DNA of 64,000 nucleotides from JAFCUW01 sp049897565. Its GTDB lineage: Bacteria; Pseudomonadota; Gammaproteobacteria; Burkholderiales; Burkholderiaceae_D. The notes under the pieces were generated by a model that searched no databases, was not told the origin of the DNA, and worked only from the letters and a program-made list of their open reading frames with translations. The translations under genes were made by a program, and so were the position numbers. The stretch is taken from the NCBI RefSeq assembly GCF_049897565.1, contig NZ_JAFCWM010000002.1, positions 62,001 to 126,000 of the forward strand. The letters run 5' to 3'. Of the stretch, positions 17,211 through 26,902 are shown piece after piece; position 1 is the stretch's first letter, and every line of letters begins with the position of its first letter.

Positions 17211-17396
17211 TTACAGTGCAGTACCGCCCAAGGCAACCAGGACCGATGTGAATGCGACCTTGATATGCGGACCAATCGCCATGACGGTAGCGGCAATGAC
17301 GGCAGCGATCGCAGCTGCCAGCATGCCGTACTCCAGCGCCGTTACACCGTCTTCGTCGGCAACAAAAGCACGTACTGTCGAGATGATCTTGCTCAT
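17211..17396 (-). CDS. flp: Flp/Fap-type major pilin
   Basis: A 61-residue prepilin, the first gene of the Tad operon. The short positively charged leader and core read FVADEDGVTALEYGMLAAAI; the Flp motif G-x-x-A-L-E-Y is present with the expected Glu-Tyr. A hydrophobic helix follows (IAAVIAATVMAIG), then a short C-terminus. CpaA would cleave before the ALEYG region. It is followed by a strong terminator, as expected for an abundant structural protein. Confidence 0.95.
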   Translation of the reverse strand: MSKIISTVRAFVADEDGVTALEYGMLAAAIAAVIAATVMAIGPHIKVAFTSVLVALGGTAL

Positions 17397-17672
17397 GGCT
17401 TACTCCTGTGAAGTGGATGAAAGTTCAAACCCTGGCGCGTCGCAAGCGTCGAACTGCAACCTTCACCTGACTGACCTGACTGCTGTCTTTCAAGTGCCGC
17501 GCCATGGAAGTGACTATATCTGGTGATTCCGCACAGCAACTTGACCATACGCAACTTTTCCATGCGGCATTATTTAATGGCGCGATGAAACTGCGGTTGG
17601 GGTCACAGGAACACAGGAAAGATACAGCGAACGCGGCCGGCGGGCGGGGCCGCCCGCGCGTCGCGACGGTTG

Positions 17673-18908
17673 TCAGGCGAGGTTGAGGAACTTCATCGGA
17701 TCGACGTGCCACTTGGCGGGCGCCTCGTGGCCGACGATCTTGTCGCCGCCGCCGAAGCCGAGCGCGCGCGACAGGTCGACCGTTTCCGGTTTGATGTAGA
17801 CCTTGCTCTTGCTGTTGAAGAACACGTTGACCTTCGGCGCCAGCAGGTTCGTCTGGTGCGGCTCGATCACCACCGCCAGCCGGCCCGACGCCAGCATCAC
17901 CATCGTGCCGACCGGATAGATGCCGACGCAGCGCATGAACGCCTGCACATAGCCGGGATTTAAGTGGCACTTGCTCCACTCGTAGATCTTGCGCAGCGCT
18001 TCGGCCGGCGACAGCCCCTTGTGATAGCAGCGGTCGGCGGTAATGGCGTCATACACGTCGACGATGGCCGCCATCTGCGCCAGTTCGCTGATGGTGGTGC
18101 CGCCCTGCTTGTCCGGATAGCCGCTGCCGTCGAGGCGCTCGTGGTGGTGCAAGGTGATGTCGAGCGGGATCGGGCCGATGCCTTCCGACCGCAGCAGCAG
18201 GTCGTAGCCGTCGCGCGGATGGCGCTTGATGACGTCGAATTCCTCGGCCGTCAGCGGGCCTGGTTTGTTGAGGATGCGGTCGGGCACCAGCGCCTTGCCG
18301 GTATCGTGCAGCAGGCCGCCGAGGCCGGCCTCGTAGGTGGTGGCCGCATCCATGCCGCGCGAGCGGCAGAACGCCACCAGCAGCGTGCATACGCTGACCG
18401 AATGCAAGAACGTGTAGTCGTCGGCACTCTTGATGCGCAGCAAACCCATCAGCGCACCGGGATTGCGCAGGATCGATTCGGTAATGCTTTGCACCATCGG
18501 CGACACCTTATCGAGTTCGATCGCCTTGCCCATCCGCGCGTCCTGCATCACGCTGCGCACCAGCGACGTTGCCTGGTGGCGGATCAGGGCGGCGCGCTGC
18601 ACCTCTTCGCCGAGCGACACGCGCGTCACGATCACCGGCGCGGCGGCGATCACGGTCAGTTCGGCCTCGATACATGCGTCGGCTTCGGCCACGGTGGGCG
18701 CATCCTGCACGTCCAGCCCGCGCGTGTCGTCGATGACCACGACATGGATGCCGGCAGCGCGAATCTTGCCGATTTCATCGTCCTGCGTCAGCAAAAAGCG
18801 ACTCCGCGCGAACGGATGGGTCATCCAGTCGCAACTGAGGTCATGGATATACATGCCCACCTTCAGCTGGGAAGCGTCGATTTTCTTCAGCATTTCTTGC
18901 CTCGCCAT
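17673..18908 (-). CDS. HD-GYP domain protein (cyclic-di-GMP phosphodiesterase type) with DUF3391 N-terminus
   Basis: A 411-residue cytoplasmic protein. Residues about 5-130 match the DUF3391 pattern (IDASQLKVGMYIHDLSCDWM). The HD-GYP domain follows with the metal-binding HDTGK motif near residue 200 and HHHERLDGSGYP near 252. DVYDAITADRCYHKGLSP follows. The catalytic motifs look complete, so hydrolysis of cyclic-di-GMP is likely. ATG 18908 is preferred over the upstream TTG. It is next to the Tad pilus operon and in the same direction, 277 bases before flp, which suggests a surface-lifestyle switch but not an operon. Confidence 0.9.
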   Translation of the reverse strand: MARQEMLKKIDASQLKVGMYIHDLSCDWMTHPFARSRFLLTQDDEIGKIRAAGIHVVVIDDTRGLDVQDAPTVAEADACIEAELTVIAAAPVIVTRVSLGEEVQRAALIRHQATSLVRSVMQDARMGKAIELDKVSPMVQSITESILRNPGALMGLLRIKSADDYTFLHSVSVCTLLVAFCRSRGMDAATTYEAGLGGLLHDTGKALVPDRILNKPGPLTAEEFDVIKRHPRDGYDLLLRSEGIGPIPLDITLHHHERLDGSGYPDKQGGTTISELAQMAAIVDVYDAITADRCYHKGLSPAEALRKIYEWSKCHLNPGYVQAFMRCVGIYPVGTMVMLASGRLAVVIEPHQTNLLAPKVNVFFNSKSKVYIKPETVDLSRALGFGGGDKIVGHEAPAKWHVDPMKFLNLA

Positions 18909-19160
18909 CAAATGGTGATTGCCGAATGGCGCCCACGGTACCCTGAAGTATATCGAGTTTATTTCTGCATTGCATTAATATTTACAATAAAGAAATTTTA
19001 ATTTGCGCCAGTCAGCCTCGCCGCGCTCGCCGCCGCCGCGCTGCCGAGGTAAAATCACCGGTTGCCGCCAACCGCGGCGCCCCTGGCCCGCCGGCCAGGC
19101 GCCTACCCGGCGCCGTCATCTGCGGGCGACATTCTGAATCACCCTTTTGGAGCATCACCC

Positions 19161-22100
19161 ATGCCAGATACCACGGCGGCAGTTCCTGCCAGCGCGCAGA
19201 ACGTCTCAACGCGCCTCACCACCGTCACCCTCGACGACAAATACACCGCCAAGTCCGGCAACATTTTCCTGTCAGGGATCCAGGCGCTGGTGCGCCTGCC
19301 GATGATCCAGCGCGAGCGCGACCTCGCCGCCGGGCTCGACACGGCTGGCTTCATCTCCGGCTACCGCGGCTCGCCGCTGGGCGGCCTCGACGAAACGCTG
19401 TGGAAGGCCAAGGCCCACCTCGAGGCGCACCACGTCAGGTTCGTGCCCGGCGTCAACGAAGACCTGGCCGCCACCGCCGTCTGGGGCACCCAGACCGTCG
19501 ACCTGATCGGCCCGGCCAAGTACGACGGCGTGTTCGCCATGTGGTACGGCAAAGGTCCGGGCGTGGACCGCTGCGGCGACGTCTTCAAGCACATGAACCA
19601 CGCCGGCACCGCCAGGCACGGCGGCGTGCTGCTCGTCGCCGGCGACGACCACGGCGCCTATTCGTCGACCCTGCCGCACCAGTCCGACCACATTTTCTCC
19701 GCCTGCATGGTGCCGCTGTTGTACCCGTGCAACGTCCAGGAATATCTCGACCTCGGCGTGCATGGCTGGGCCATGTCGCGCTTTTCCGGCTGCACCGTCG
19801 CCTTCAAGGCGCTCGCCGACACGGTCGAGTCAAGCGCGTCGGTCGACGCCGACCCGCACCGCGTGCAAGTGAAGATCCCGCTTGACTTCGTCATGCCCGA
19901 AGGCGGCCTGAACGCACGGCTGTCGTCGGTCCCGCTGGGCCAGCAGGCGCGCAACCAGGAGGCGCTGATGCAGGACTACAAGATCTACGCGGCGCTGGCG
20001 TATGCGCGCGAAAACAAGCTCAACCACACCACCATCGACAGCCCCAACGCCAGGCTCGGCATCATCGCCTCCGGCAAGTCCTACCTCGACGTGCTCGAAG
20101 CGCTCGAGGCGCTCGGCATCGACGAGGCGATGGCCGCCGACGTCGGCCTGCGCCTGTTCAAGGTGGCAATGCCATGGCCGCTCGAGCCCGACAGCGTGCG
20201 CGAATTCGCCCAGGGCCTCGAAGAAATCCTGGTGGTCGAGGAAAAGCGCCAGATGGTCGAGTACCAGCTCAAGGAGCAGCTGTATAACTGGCGCGACGAC
20301 GTCCGCCCGCACATCGTCGGCAAGTTCGACGACAAGGGCGAATGGGTGGCGCCGCGCGGCGAATGGCTGCTCACCTCAAAAGCGGACTTCTCGGTGTCGC
20401 AAGTGGCGCGCGTGATCGCCTCCCGCGTGTCGCGCCTGATCAGCGACGAAAAGACCTGTGACCTGATCCGCGCGCGCCTGGCCTTCCTCGACGCCAAGGA
20501 CGCCGTGCTGCAAAAGGCGATCAACACGCCGTTTCGCCCCGCCTTCTACTGCTCCGGCTGTCCGCACAACACCTCGACGAAGGTGCCCGACGGCTCGTTC
20601 GCGCTGGCCGGCATCGGCTGCCACGTGATGGCCACCTCGATCTACCCGGAGATGAACAAGCTGACCACCCATATGGGCGGCGAAGGCGCGCCGTGGATCG
20701 GCCAGGCCGCGTTCTCGAAGGTGCCGCACGTGTTCCAGAATCTCGGTGACGGCACCTACTTCCACTCCGGCTACCTGGCCATCCGCGCCACCGTCGCCGC
20801 CAACGTCAACATGACGTACAAGATCCTCTACAACGACGCCGTCGCCATGACCGGCGGCCAGCCGGTCGACGGCCAGACGTCGGTGCCGATGATCGCCCGG
20901 CAGATGGCCGCCGAAGGCGTCTTGCGCATCGCGCTGGTGACCGAAGACCTGTCGCGCTACACCGACAGGTCAAACCTGCCGGCCATCGTCACGCTGCACG
21001 ACCGCAAGGACATGGACGCGGTGCAGCGCGAACTGCGCGACATCGCCGGCGTGTCGGTGCTGATCTACGACCAGACCTGCGCGGCTGAAAAGCGCCGGCG
21101 CCGCAAGAAGGGCGAATTGCCCGACCCGGCCAAGCGCATGGTCATCAACGAAGCGGTCTGCGAGGGCTGCGGCGACTGCGGCATCCAGTCCAACTGCACC
21201 TCGATCCTGCCGAAGGAAACCGAGTTCGGCCGCAAGCGCACCATCGACCAGTCGTCCTGCAACAAGGACTACTCGTGCGTCAAAGGCTTCTGCCCGAGTT
21301 TTGTCACGGTCGAAGGCGGCGCGCTGAAAAAATCGAAGACCGGCGTCACCAAGGACAACGCCGACGACGGCTTCGGCCCGCTGCCCGAACCGGTGCTGCC
21401 GGCGCTCGAGGCGCCATACAACATCCTCATCAACGGCATCGGCGGCACCGGCGTGATCACCGTCGGCGCGCTGATGGGCATGGCCGCGCACCTCGAAGGC
21501 AAAGGCGCGTCGGTGCTCGACATGACCGGCATGTCGCAGAAAAACGGCTCGGTCACTTCGCACGTGAAAGTGGCGCGCGCCCCATCGGACCTGCACGCGC
21601 AGCGCATCGCCACCGGCGAAGCGGACCTGGTGCTCGGCTGCGACATGCTCACCGCCGGCGCCCAGGATGCCATCTCGAAGATGCGTCCGGGCCGCACCAT
21701 GGCCGTCATCAACCTGCACGAGCAGCCGCCCGGCACCTTCGCGCAAAACGCCGACTGGCAGTATCCGGTGCAAGAAGTGCGCGCGCTGATCGGCGAATCG
21801 GCCGGCGCCGGCGGCGCCGACTTCATCGACGCCACCAAGCTTGCCACCGCCTTGATGGGCGACTCGATCGCCGCCAACCTGTTCATGCTCGGCTACGCCT
21901 GGCAGAAGGGCCGCATCCCGCTTGGCGAAGCGGCGCTGCTGCGCGCGATCGAACTCAATGGCGTGGCCGCCGCGTCGAACAAGAAGAGCTTTCTGTGGGG
22001 CCGCCGCGCCGCCGTCGACCTGGCGCGCGTGACGCGCATCGCCACCCCGACCCAGGCGATCGTCGTGCAGATGCCGCAAAGCCTCGACACCGTCATCAAC

Positions 22101-22718
22101 AAGCGCGTCGAATTCCTCACCGCCTACCAGGACGCCGCTTACGCCGCGCGCTACGCCGAGCTGGTGGCGCGGGTGCGCGGCGCCGAAGCGGCGCAGGGTC
22201 TCGGCACCAGGCTGTCGACCGCGGTGGCGAAGTACTACTTCAAGCTGATGGCCTACAAGGACGAATACGAAGTGGCGCGCCTGTACACCGACGGGCGCTT
22301 CGTCGAACAGCTCAAGTCGCAGTTCGAAGGCGACTTCTCGCTGAAATTCAACCTGGCGCCGCCGCTGTTTGCCAAAAAGGACGGCAAGGGCCACCTGGTC
22401 AAGGCCGAATTTGGCTCGTGGATGTGGAGCGCGTTCAAGCTGCTGGCCAAATTCAAGGGCGTGCGCGGCGGCGCGTTTGACGTCTTCGGCTACAGCGAAG
22501 AGCGTAAGATGGAACGTGCGCTGATTATCGAGTACCGCGAGATGGTCGAAGGCCTGCTGGCCGGCCTGAATGCCGACAACCTGGCCACGGCGGTCGACCT
22601 GGCGAACCTGCCGGAGCAGGTGCGCGGCTTCGGCCACGTCAAGGAAGCGGCGGTAGCGAAGTTCCGCGTCGAGAAAGCGCGTTTGCTGTCCGTCGGTACG
22701 CAGCAGAAAGTTGCCTAG
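19161..22718 (+). CDS. Indolepyruvate ferredoxin oxidoreductase, fused large protein
   Basis: A 1185-residue fused 2-oxoacid:ferredoxin oxidoreductase that converts indolepyruvate and other aryl-pyruvates to acyl-CoA during amino-acid breakdown. The N-terminal pyrimidine-binding half carries GFISGYRGSPLGGLDE. A thiamine-diphosphate region contains FYCSGCPHNTSTKVPDGS and GIGCHVMA. A ferredoxin-like section has Cys clusters CEGCGDCGIQSNC and CNKDYSCVKGFC. The gamma-type domain reads NILINGIGGTGVITVGALMG, and a C-terminal domain of about 200 residues ends the protein. The ATG at 19161 has TTTTGGAGC upstream. It is followed by an inverted repeat and then icmF, fitting an amino-acid catabolism block. 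Confidence 0.92.
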   Translation: MPDTTAAVPASAQNVSTRLTTVTLDDKYTAKSGNIFLSGIQALVRLPMIQRERDLAAGLDTAGFISGYRGSPLGGLDETLWKAKAHLEAHHVRFVPGVNEDLAATAVWGTQTVDLIGPAKYDGVFAMWYGKGPGVDRCGDVFKHMNHAGTARHGGVLLVAGDDHGAYSSTLPHQSDHIFSACMVPLLYPCNVQEYLDLGVHGWAMSRFSGCTVAFKALADTVESSASVDADPHRVQVKIPLDFVMPEGGLNARLSSVPLGQQARNQEALMQDYKIYAALAYARENKLNHTTIDSPNARLGIIASGKSYLDVLEALEALGIDEAMAADVGLRLFKVAMPWPLEPDSVREFAQGLEEILVVEEKRQMVEYQLKEQLYNWRDDVRPHIVGKFDDKGEWVAPRGEWLLTSKADFSVSQVARVIASRVSRLISDEKTCDLIRARLAFLDAKDAVLQKAINTPFRPAFYCSGCPHNTSTKVPDGSFALAGIGCHVMATSIYPEMNKLTTHMGGEGAPWIGQAAFSKVPHVFQNLGDGTYFHSGYLAIRATVAANVNMTYKILYNDAVAMTGGQPVDGQTSVPMIARQMAAEGVLRIALVTEDLSRYTDRSNLPAIVTLHDRKDMDAVQRELRDIAGVSVLIYDQTCAAEKRRRRKKGELPDPAKRMVINEAVCEGCGDCGIQSNCTSILPKETEFGRKRTIDQSSCNKDYSCVKGFCPSFVTVEGGALKKSKTGVTKDNADDGFGPLPEPVLPALEAPYNILINGIGGTGVITVGALMGMAAHLEGKGASVLDMTGMSQKNGSVTSHVKVARAPSDLHAQRIATGEADLVLGCDMLTAGAQDAISKMRPGRTMAVINLHEQPPGTFAQNADWQYPVQEVRALIGESAGAGGADFIDATKLATALMGDSIAANLFMLGYAWQKGRIPLGEAALLRAIELNGVAAASNKKSFLWGRRAAVDLARVTRIATPTQAIVVQMPQSLDTVINKRVEFLTAYQDAAYAARYAELVARVRGAEAAQGLGTRLSTAVAKYYFKLMAYKDEYEVARLYTDGRFVEQLKSQFEGDFSLKFNLAPPLFAKKDGKGHLVKAEFGSWMWSAFKLLAKFKGVRGGAFDVFGYSEERKMERALIIEYREMVEGLLAGLNADNLATAVDLANLPEQVRGFGHVKEAAVAKFRVEKARLLSVGTQQKVA

Positions 22719-22756
22719 GGGTCAGACCCGATTCTGCTTCTAAAGGGTCTGACCCC
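22718..22756. repeat. GGGGTCAGACCC inverted repeat
   Basis: GGGGTCAGACCC (22718-22729) and its perfect complement GGGTCTGACCCC (22745-22756) are separated by 15 bases and begin in the stop codon of the preceding gene. This dispersed palindrome type is common in Massilia and Janthinobacterium-like genomes (from memory). It could act as a transcription terminator or mRNA stabiliser. Confidence 0.7.
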
Positions 22757-22795
22757 GGTTGTGCTGACGCCAACACACCGGGGCTCAGGCCCCAC

Positions 22796-22818
22796 TTGAC
22801 GTTAACGTAAACGTCATA
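22796..22818 (+). promoter_or_regulatory. MerR/LiuR-like operator before icmF
   Basis: TGACGTTAACGTAAACGTCA forms a palindrome (TGACGTT and AACGTCA arms, 6-base centre). It lies 28 bases before the icmF start, within a short spacer. MerR-family LiuR regulators of branched-chain acyl-CoA catabolism in proteobacteria use AC-GT-rich palindromes of this type. The regulator itself is not in the window. Confidence 0.6.
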
Positions 22819-22845
22819 TACCGTACAAGATCACCAAGGATCAAT

Positions 22846-25800
22846 ATGAACGACAACACCGCCGCCGCCAAACTGACCCCGCCTGAAGCGCCGAAGCTGG
22901 CCAACAAGGTTCGCTTCGTCACCGCCGCCTCGCTGTTCGACGGCCACGACGCCTCGATCAACATCATGCGCCGCATCCTGCAGTCGAACGGCGTCGAAGT
23001 GGTCCACCTCGGCCACAACCGCTCGGTCGACGAAGTGGTGACGGCGGCGCTGGCAGAAGACGTCCAGGGCATCGCCATCTCCAGCTACCAGGGCGGCCAC
23101 GTCGAATATTTCAAGTACATGATCGACCTGCTGCGCGAACGCGGCGGCGCCCACATCAAGGTGTTCGGCGGCGGCGGCGGCGTCATCGTCGCCGAAGAGA
23201 TCGACGAACTGCACGCCTATGGTGTGACCAAGATCTTCAGCCCGCAGGACGGCCAGCGCATGGGCCTGGTCGGCATGATCCAGTCGATGATCCAGCAGTG
23301 CGACATCGACCTGACCGACTATTCGCCAACCTCGCTCGAGCCGCTGCAAACCGGCGAGATGGCCGGGCGCCACCGCCCGCTCGCCCAGTTGATCACCGCG
23401 CTGGAAAACGGCAAGGCGGCACCCGCGCTGCGCGAGCAGCTGACGCAAGCTGCCGCCGCGCGCGCCGTGCCGACCCTGGGCATCACCGGCACCGGCGGCG
23501 CCGGCAAGTCGTCGCTGACGGACGAACTGGTGCGCCGCATCCGCCTCGACCAGGGCGACGCGCTCAACATCGCCATCATCTCGATCGATCCGTCGCGCCG
23601 CAAGTCCGGCGGCGCGCTGCTGGGCGACCGCATCCGCATGAACGCGATCAATCCATGGAACGGCCAGCCACGCGTGTTCATGCGCTCGCTCGCCACGCGC
23701 GAAGCCGGCTCCGAGATTTCGCACGCGCTGCCCGACGTGATCGCCGCCTGCAAGGTCGCCGGCTTCGACCTCGTCATCGTCGAAACGTCCGGCATCGGCC
23801 AGGGCGACGCGGCCATCGTGCCGCACGTCGACCTGTCGATGTATGTCATGACGCCAGAGTTTGGCGCCGCCTCGCAGCTGGAAAAAATCGACATGCTCGA
23901 TTTCGCCGACTTCATCGCCATCAACAAGTTCGACCGCAAGGGCGCGCAGGACGCGCTGCGCGACGTCGCCAAGCAGTACCAGCGCAACCGCGAAATGTGG
24001 AGCGTCTCTCCCGACCAGATGCCGGTCTTCGGCACCCAGGCGTCGCGCTTCAACGACGACGGCGTCACCGCGCTGTACCAGGGACTGCTGCCAAAACTGG
24101 CCGCACTTGGCCTGGCCCTCCAGCCGGGCAAGCTGCCGGTCGTCGACGCCAGGCACTCGAGCGGCAAGCACGTCATCGTGCCGCCAGCGCGCGCGCGCTA
24201 CCTCGCCGAAATCGCCGACACCGTGCGCGGCTACCACAAGAACACCCGCAAGCAGGTCACGCTGGCGCGCGAACGCCAGCAGCTCACCAGCGCCAGGCGC
24301 ATGCTGGCCGCGGCAAACAAGGCCACCGACTTCGACGACCTGATCACCGAGCGCGATAGCGCGATGGACGCCGGCGCCAAGAAGCTGCTGGCGATGTGGC
24401 CCGACATGCAGGCCGCGTACGCCGGCGACGACTACGTCGTCAAGATCCGCGACAAGGAAATCCGCACGCAGCTGGTGCAGCACACGCTGTCGGGCACCGT
24501 GATCCGCAAGGTCGCGTTGCCGAAATACGAAGACCATGGCGAAGTGCTCAAATTCCTGATGCTCGAAAACGTGCCCGGCTCGTTCCCGTTCACCGCCGGC
24601 GTATTCGCCTTCAAGCGCGAGAACGAAGACCCGACCCGCATGTTCGCCGGCGAAGGCGATGCCTTCCGCACCAACCGCCGCTTCAAGCTCGTCTCGACCG
24701 GCATGGACGCCAAGCGATTGTCGACCGCGTTCGACTCGGTCACCTTGTATGGCGCCGATCCTGCCTTGCGCCCCGACATCTACGGCAAGGTCGGCAACTC
24801 GGGTGTGTCGATCGCCACGCTCGACGACATGAAGGTGCTGTACGACGGCTTCAACCTGTGCAGCCCATCGACGTCGGTATCGATGACGATCAACGGCCCG
24901 GCGCCGACCATCCTGGCGATGTTCATGAACACCGCGATCGACCAGCAGGTCGACAAGTTCGTCGCTGAAAACAAGCGCCAGCCGACCGCCGACGAAGCGG
25001 CCAAGATCCGCGAATGGGTGCTGGCCAACGTGCGCGGCACCGTGCAGGCCGACATCCTGAAGGAAGACCAGGGCCAGAACACCTGCATCTTCTCGACCGA
25101 GTTCTCGCTCAAGGTCATGGGCGACATCCAGGAGTACTTCGTGCACCACCAGGTGCGCAATTTCTACTCGGTGTCGATCTCCGGCTACCACATCGCCGAA
25201 GCCGGTGCGAACCCGATCTCGCAGCTGGCGTTCACGCTGTCGAACGGCTTCACGTTCGTCGAAGCGTATCTCGCGCGCGGCATGCACATCGACGACTTCG
25301 CGCCGAACCTGTCGTTCTTCTTCAGTAACGGCATGGACCCGGAATACACGGTGCTCGGCCGCGTGGCGCGCCGCCTGTGGGCGGTGGCGATGCGCGACAA
25401 GTACGGCGCCAACGATCGCAGCCAGAAGCTCAAGTACCACGTGCAGACGTCGGGCCGCTCGCTGCACGCGCAGGAGATCGACTTCAACGACATCCGCACC
25501 ACCTTGCAGGCCCTGATCGCCATTTACGACAATTGCAACAGCCTGCACACCAACGCCTACGACGAGGCGATCACCACGCCGACGGACGAATCGGTGCGCA
25601 GGGCTTTGGCAATTCAATTGATCATCAACCGCGAGTGGGGCCTGGCCAAGAACGAGAACCCGAACCAGGGTTCGTTCATCATCGACGAGATGACCGACCT
25701 GGTCGAGGAAGCGGTGCTGCAGGAGTTCGAGCGCATCGCCGAACGCGGCGGCGTGCTGGGGGCGATGGAAACGGGCTACCAGCGCGGCAAGATCCAGGAA

Positions 25801-26133
25801 GAGTCGATGCTGTACGAGCACCAGAAGCACGACGGCACCTTGCCGATCATTGGCGTCAACACCTTCCGCAATCCGAAAGCGACCGACGTGCCGCAGAAGA
25901 TCGAACTGGCACGCTCCACCGACGAGGAAAAGCAGTCGCAGCTGAGCCGCCTCGAGCAGTTCCACCAGTTGCACGCGGCCGAAGCGCCGCAGGCGCTGGC
26001 AGCGCTGCAGCAGGCGGCGATCGACAACGCCAACGTGTTCGACAAGCTGATGGACGCGGTGCGCGTCTGTTCGCTCGGCCAGATCACCACCGCGCTGTTC
26101 GAGGTGGGCGGCCAGTACCGCCGCAACATGTAA
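22846..26133 (+). CDS. icmF: Fused isobutyryl-CoA mutase IcmF (B12, G-protein and mutase domains)
   Basis: A 1095-residue adenosylcobalamin enzyme that interconverts isobutyryl-CoA and butyryl-CoA. The domain order is B12-binding (DGHDASIN near residues 32-39, with the cobalt-ligand His, and GGGGGVIVAEEI), then a MeaI-like G-protein chaperone (TGTGGAGKSSLTDEL near 213, SIDPSRRKSGGALLGDRIRM, NKFDRKG), then the mutase TIM barrel from about residue 540 (FTAGVFAFKRENEDPTRMFAGEG split over two stretches, ISGYHIAEAGANPISQ). Length and order match IcmF, and the long ORF on the opposite strand is only its shadow. An operator-like palindrome lies just upstream. Confidence 0.95.
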   Translation: MNDNTAAAKLTPPEAPKLANKVRFVTAASLFDGHDASINIMRRILQSNGVEVVHLGHNRSVDEVVTAALAEDVQGIAISSYQGGHVEYFKYMIDLLRERGGAHIKVFGGGGGVIVAEEIDELHAYGVTKIFSPQDGQRMGLVGMIQSMIQQCDIDLTDYSPTSLEPLQTGEMAGRHRPLAQLITALENGKAAPALREQLTQAAAARAVPTLGITGTGGAGKSSLTDELVRRIRLDQGDALNIAIISIDPSRRKSGGALLGDRIRMNAINPWNGQPRVFMRSLATREAGSEISHALPDVIAACKVAGFDLVIVETSGIGQGDAAIVPHVDLSMYVMTPEFGAASQLEKIDMLDFADFIAINKFDRKGAQDALRDVAKQYQRNREMWSVSPDQMPVFGTQASRFNDDGVTALYQGLLPKLAALGLALQPGKLPVVDARHSSGKHVIVPPARARYLAEIADTVRGYHKNTRKQVTLARERQQLTSARRMLAAANKATDFDDLITERDSAMDAGAKKLLAMWPDMQAAYAGDDYVVKIRDKEIRTQLVQHTLSGTVIRKVALPKYEDHGEVLKFLMLENVPGSFPFTAGVFAFKRENEDPTRMFAGEGDAFRTNRRFKLVSTGMDAKRLSTAFDSVTLYGADPALRPDIYGKVGNSGVSIATLDDMKVLYDGFNLCSPSTSVSMTINGPAPTILAMFMNTAIDQQVDKFVAENKRQPTADEAAKIREWVLANVRGTVQADILKEDQGQNTCIFSTEFSLKVMGDIQEYFVHHQVRNFYSVSISGYHIAEAGANPISQLAFTLSNGFTFVEAYLARGMHIDDFAPNLSFFFSNGMDPEYTVLGRVARRLWAVAMRDKYGANDRSQKLKYHVQTSGRSLHAQEIDFNDIRTTLQALIAIYDNCNSLHTNAYDEAITTPTDESVRRALAIQLIINREWGLAKNENPNQGSFIIDEMTDLVEEAVLQEFERIAERGGVLGAMETGYQRGKIQEESMLYEHQKHDGTLPIIGVNTFRNPKATDVPQKIELARSTDEEKQSQLSRLEQFHQLHAAEAPQALAALQQAAIDNANVFDKLMDAVRVCSLGQITTALFEVGGQYRRNM

Positions 26134-26152
26134 GGCTGGGTCAGGCCGGGCT

Positions 26153-26184
26153 GGCCGCCGCCGCACCAAGCGGCGCGGCCTTTT
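26153..26184 (+). terminator. Terminator candidate after icmF
   Basis: GGCCGCCGCCG pairs with CGGCGCGGCC (one bulged base) around the loop CACCAAG and is followed by TTTT. It lies 20 bases after the icmF stop. The rest of 26185-26399 shows no credible gene. Confidence 0.6.
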
Positions 26185-26399
26185 CGATCTGGCGCGTGAA
26201 CCAGCTGGGAGCGGCCGAACTGCTGCGCAGCTGCGGCAGCGCCGTGAAGCGCGCCAGCTGCTGGGTAAAGTACAGTCGCGCCATCGCAGTGCCGCCGATC
26301 TATAAGAATAGTGACGAATAAGCCAGTGACGACAATTTTAGCCGATCCGGCCGGCGCCGCTGGCCTAAAATAGGGGCGAGCAAACTTGCGGAGAGTGCC

Positions 26400-26705
26400 A
26401 TGCCGATCAAGCCCGAGCAGTTAGCTGCGCTGATGCACGAAGTGGAACTGGAAGACCCGATCGATTTTGCCGACCTGCCCTTTGCCGAGGACGACCTGCG
26501 CGAACTGGTCGCGTCGCACCTGTGCGAAATGGCCGCGGCGATGGAAAACTTCAGCACCGAGGACCGGCTGCTGAGCCTGCTTGCGGTGTCGGCCAAACTG
26601 GTGCTGGAAAACCTGGTGCTGCACCTGCAATTGCTGCGCCGTCACGGCTTGCCCGTCGGCGACGGTGTCGAATCGCTACTGGCGCGCCTGCGCAAGCCCG
26701 ACTAG
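26400..26705 (+). CDS. Small acidic hypothetical protein
   Basis: A 101-residue protein that I do not recognise. It is predicted all-helical from sequence, acidic in the first half (HEVELEDPIDFADLPFAEDDLREL) and Leu-rich in the second (SAKLVLENLVLHLQLLRRHG). There is no signal peptide or membrane segment. It stands alone between icmF and prsT in the same direction, 197 bases before prsT. Its coding bias matches its neighbours, so it is probably real; its function is unknown. Confidence 0.55.
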   Translation: MPIKPEQLAALMHEVELEDPIDFADLPFAEDDLRELVASHLCEMAAAMENFSTEDRLLSLLAVSAKLVLENLVLHLQLLRRHGLPVGDGVESLLARLRKPD

Positions 26706-26902
26706 CCTGGCGACGCCGCCAACACAGCGCCAATCCACCAGGCTTGCCGCCGCCATTCATCCGTCAAGCCAGATTTGCAACACCAATTCGTTACCCTGGA
26801 CAACAAATGCGTTCTTTGGGGTATTATTAGCTACTAGGTAACTAAATATTATCGAATTGGTTGCCGGCGTTTTGCCGTAGCGACCCGGAAAAAGGAAATT
26901 AC

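Noticed and set aside
20970..22637. A 555-residue minus-strand ORF across the indolepyruvate oxidoreductase
   Set aside because: Shadow frame of the plus-strand gene with biased composition and no motif.
22831..26169. A 1112-residue ORF on the minus strand across icmF
   Set aside because: It is the antisense of a well-supported gene. GC-rich third positions create long open antisense frames, and its sequence is low-complexity Arg/His/Val without a domain.
26185..26330. Short plus-strand frame after the icmF terminator
   Set aside because: No ribosome binding site, odd composition and position behind a hairpin; read as noncoding.
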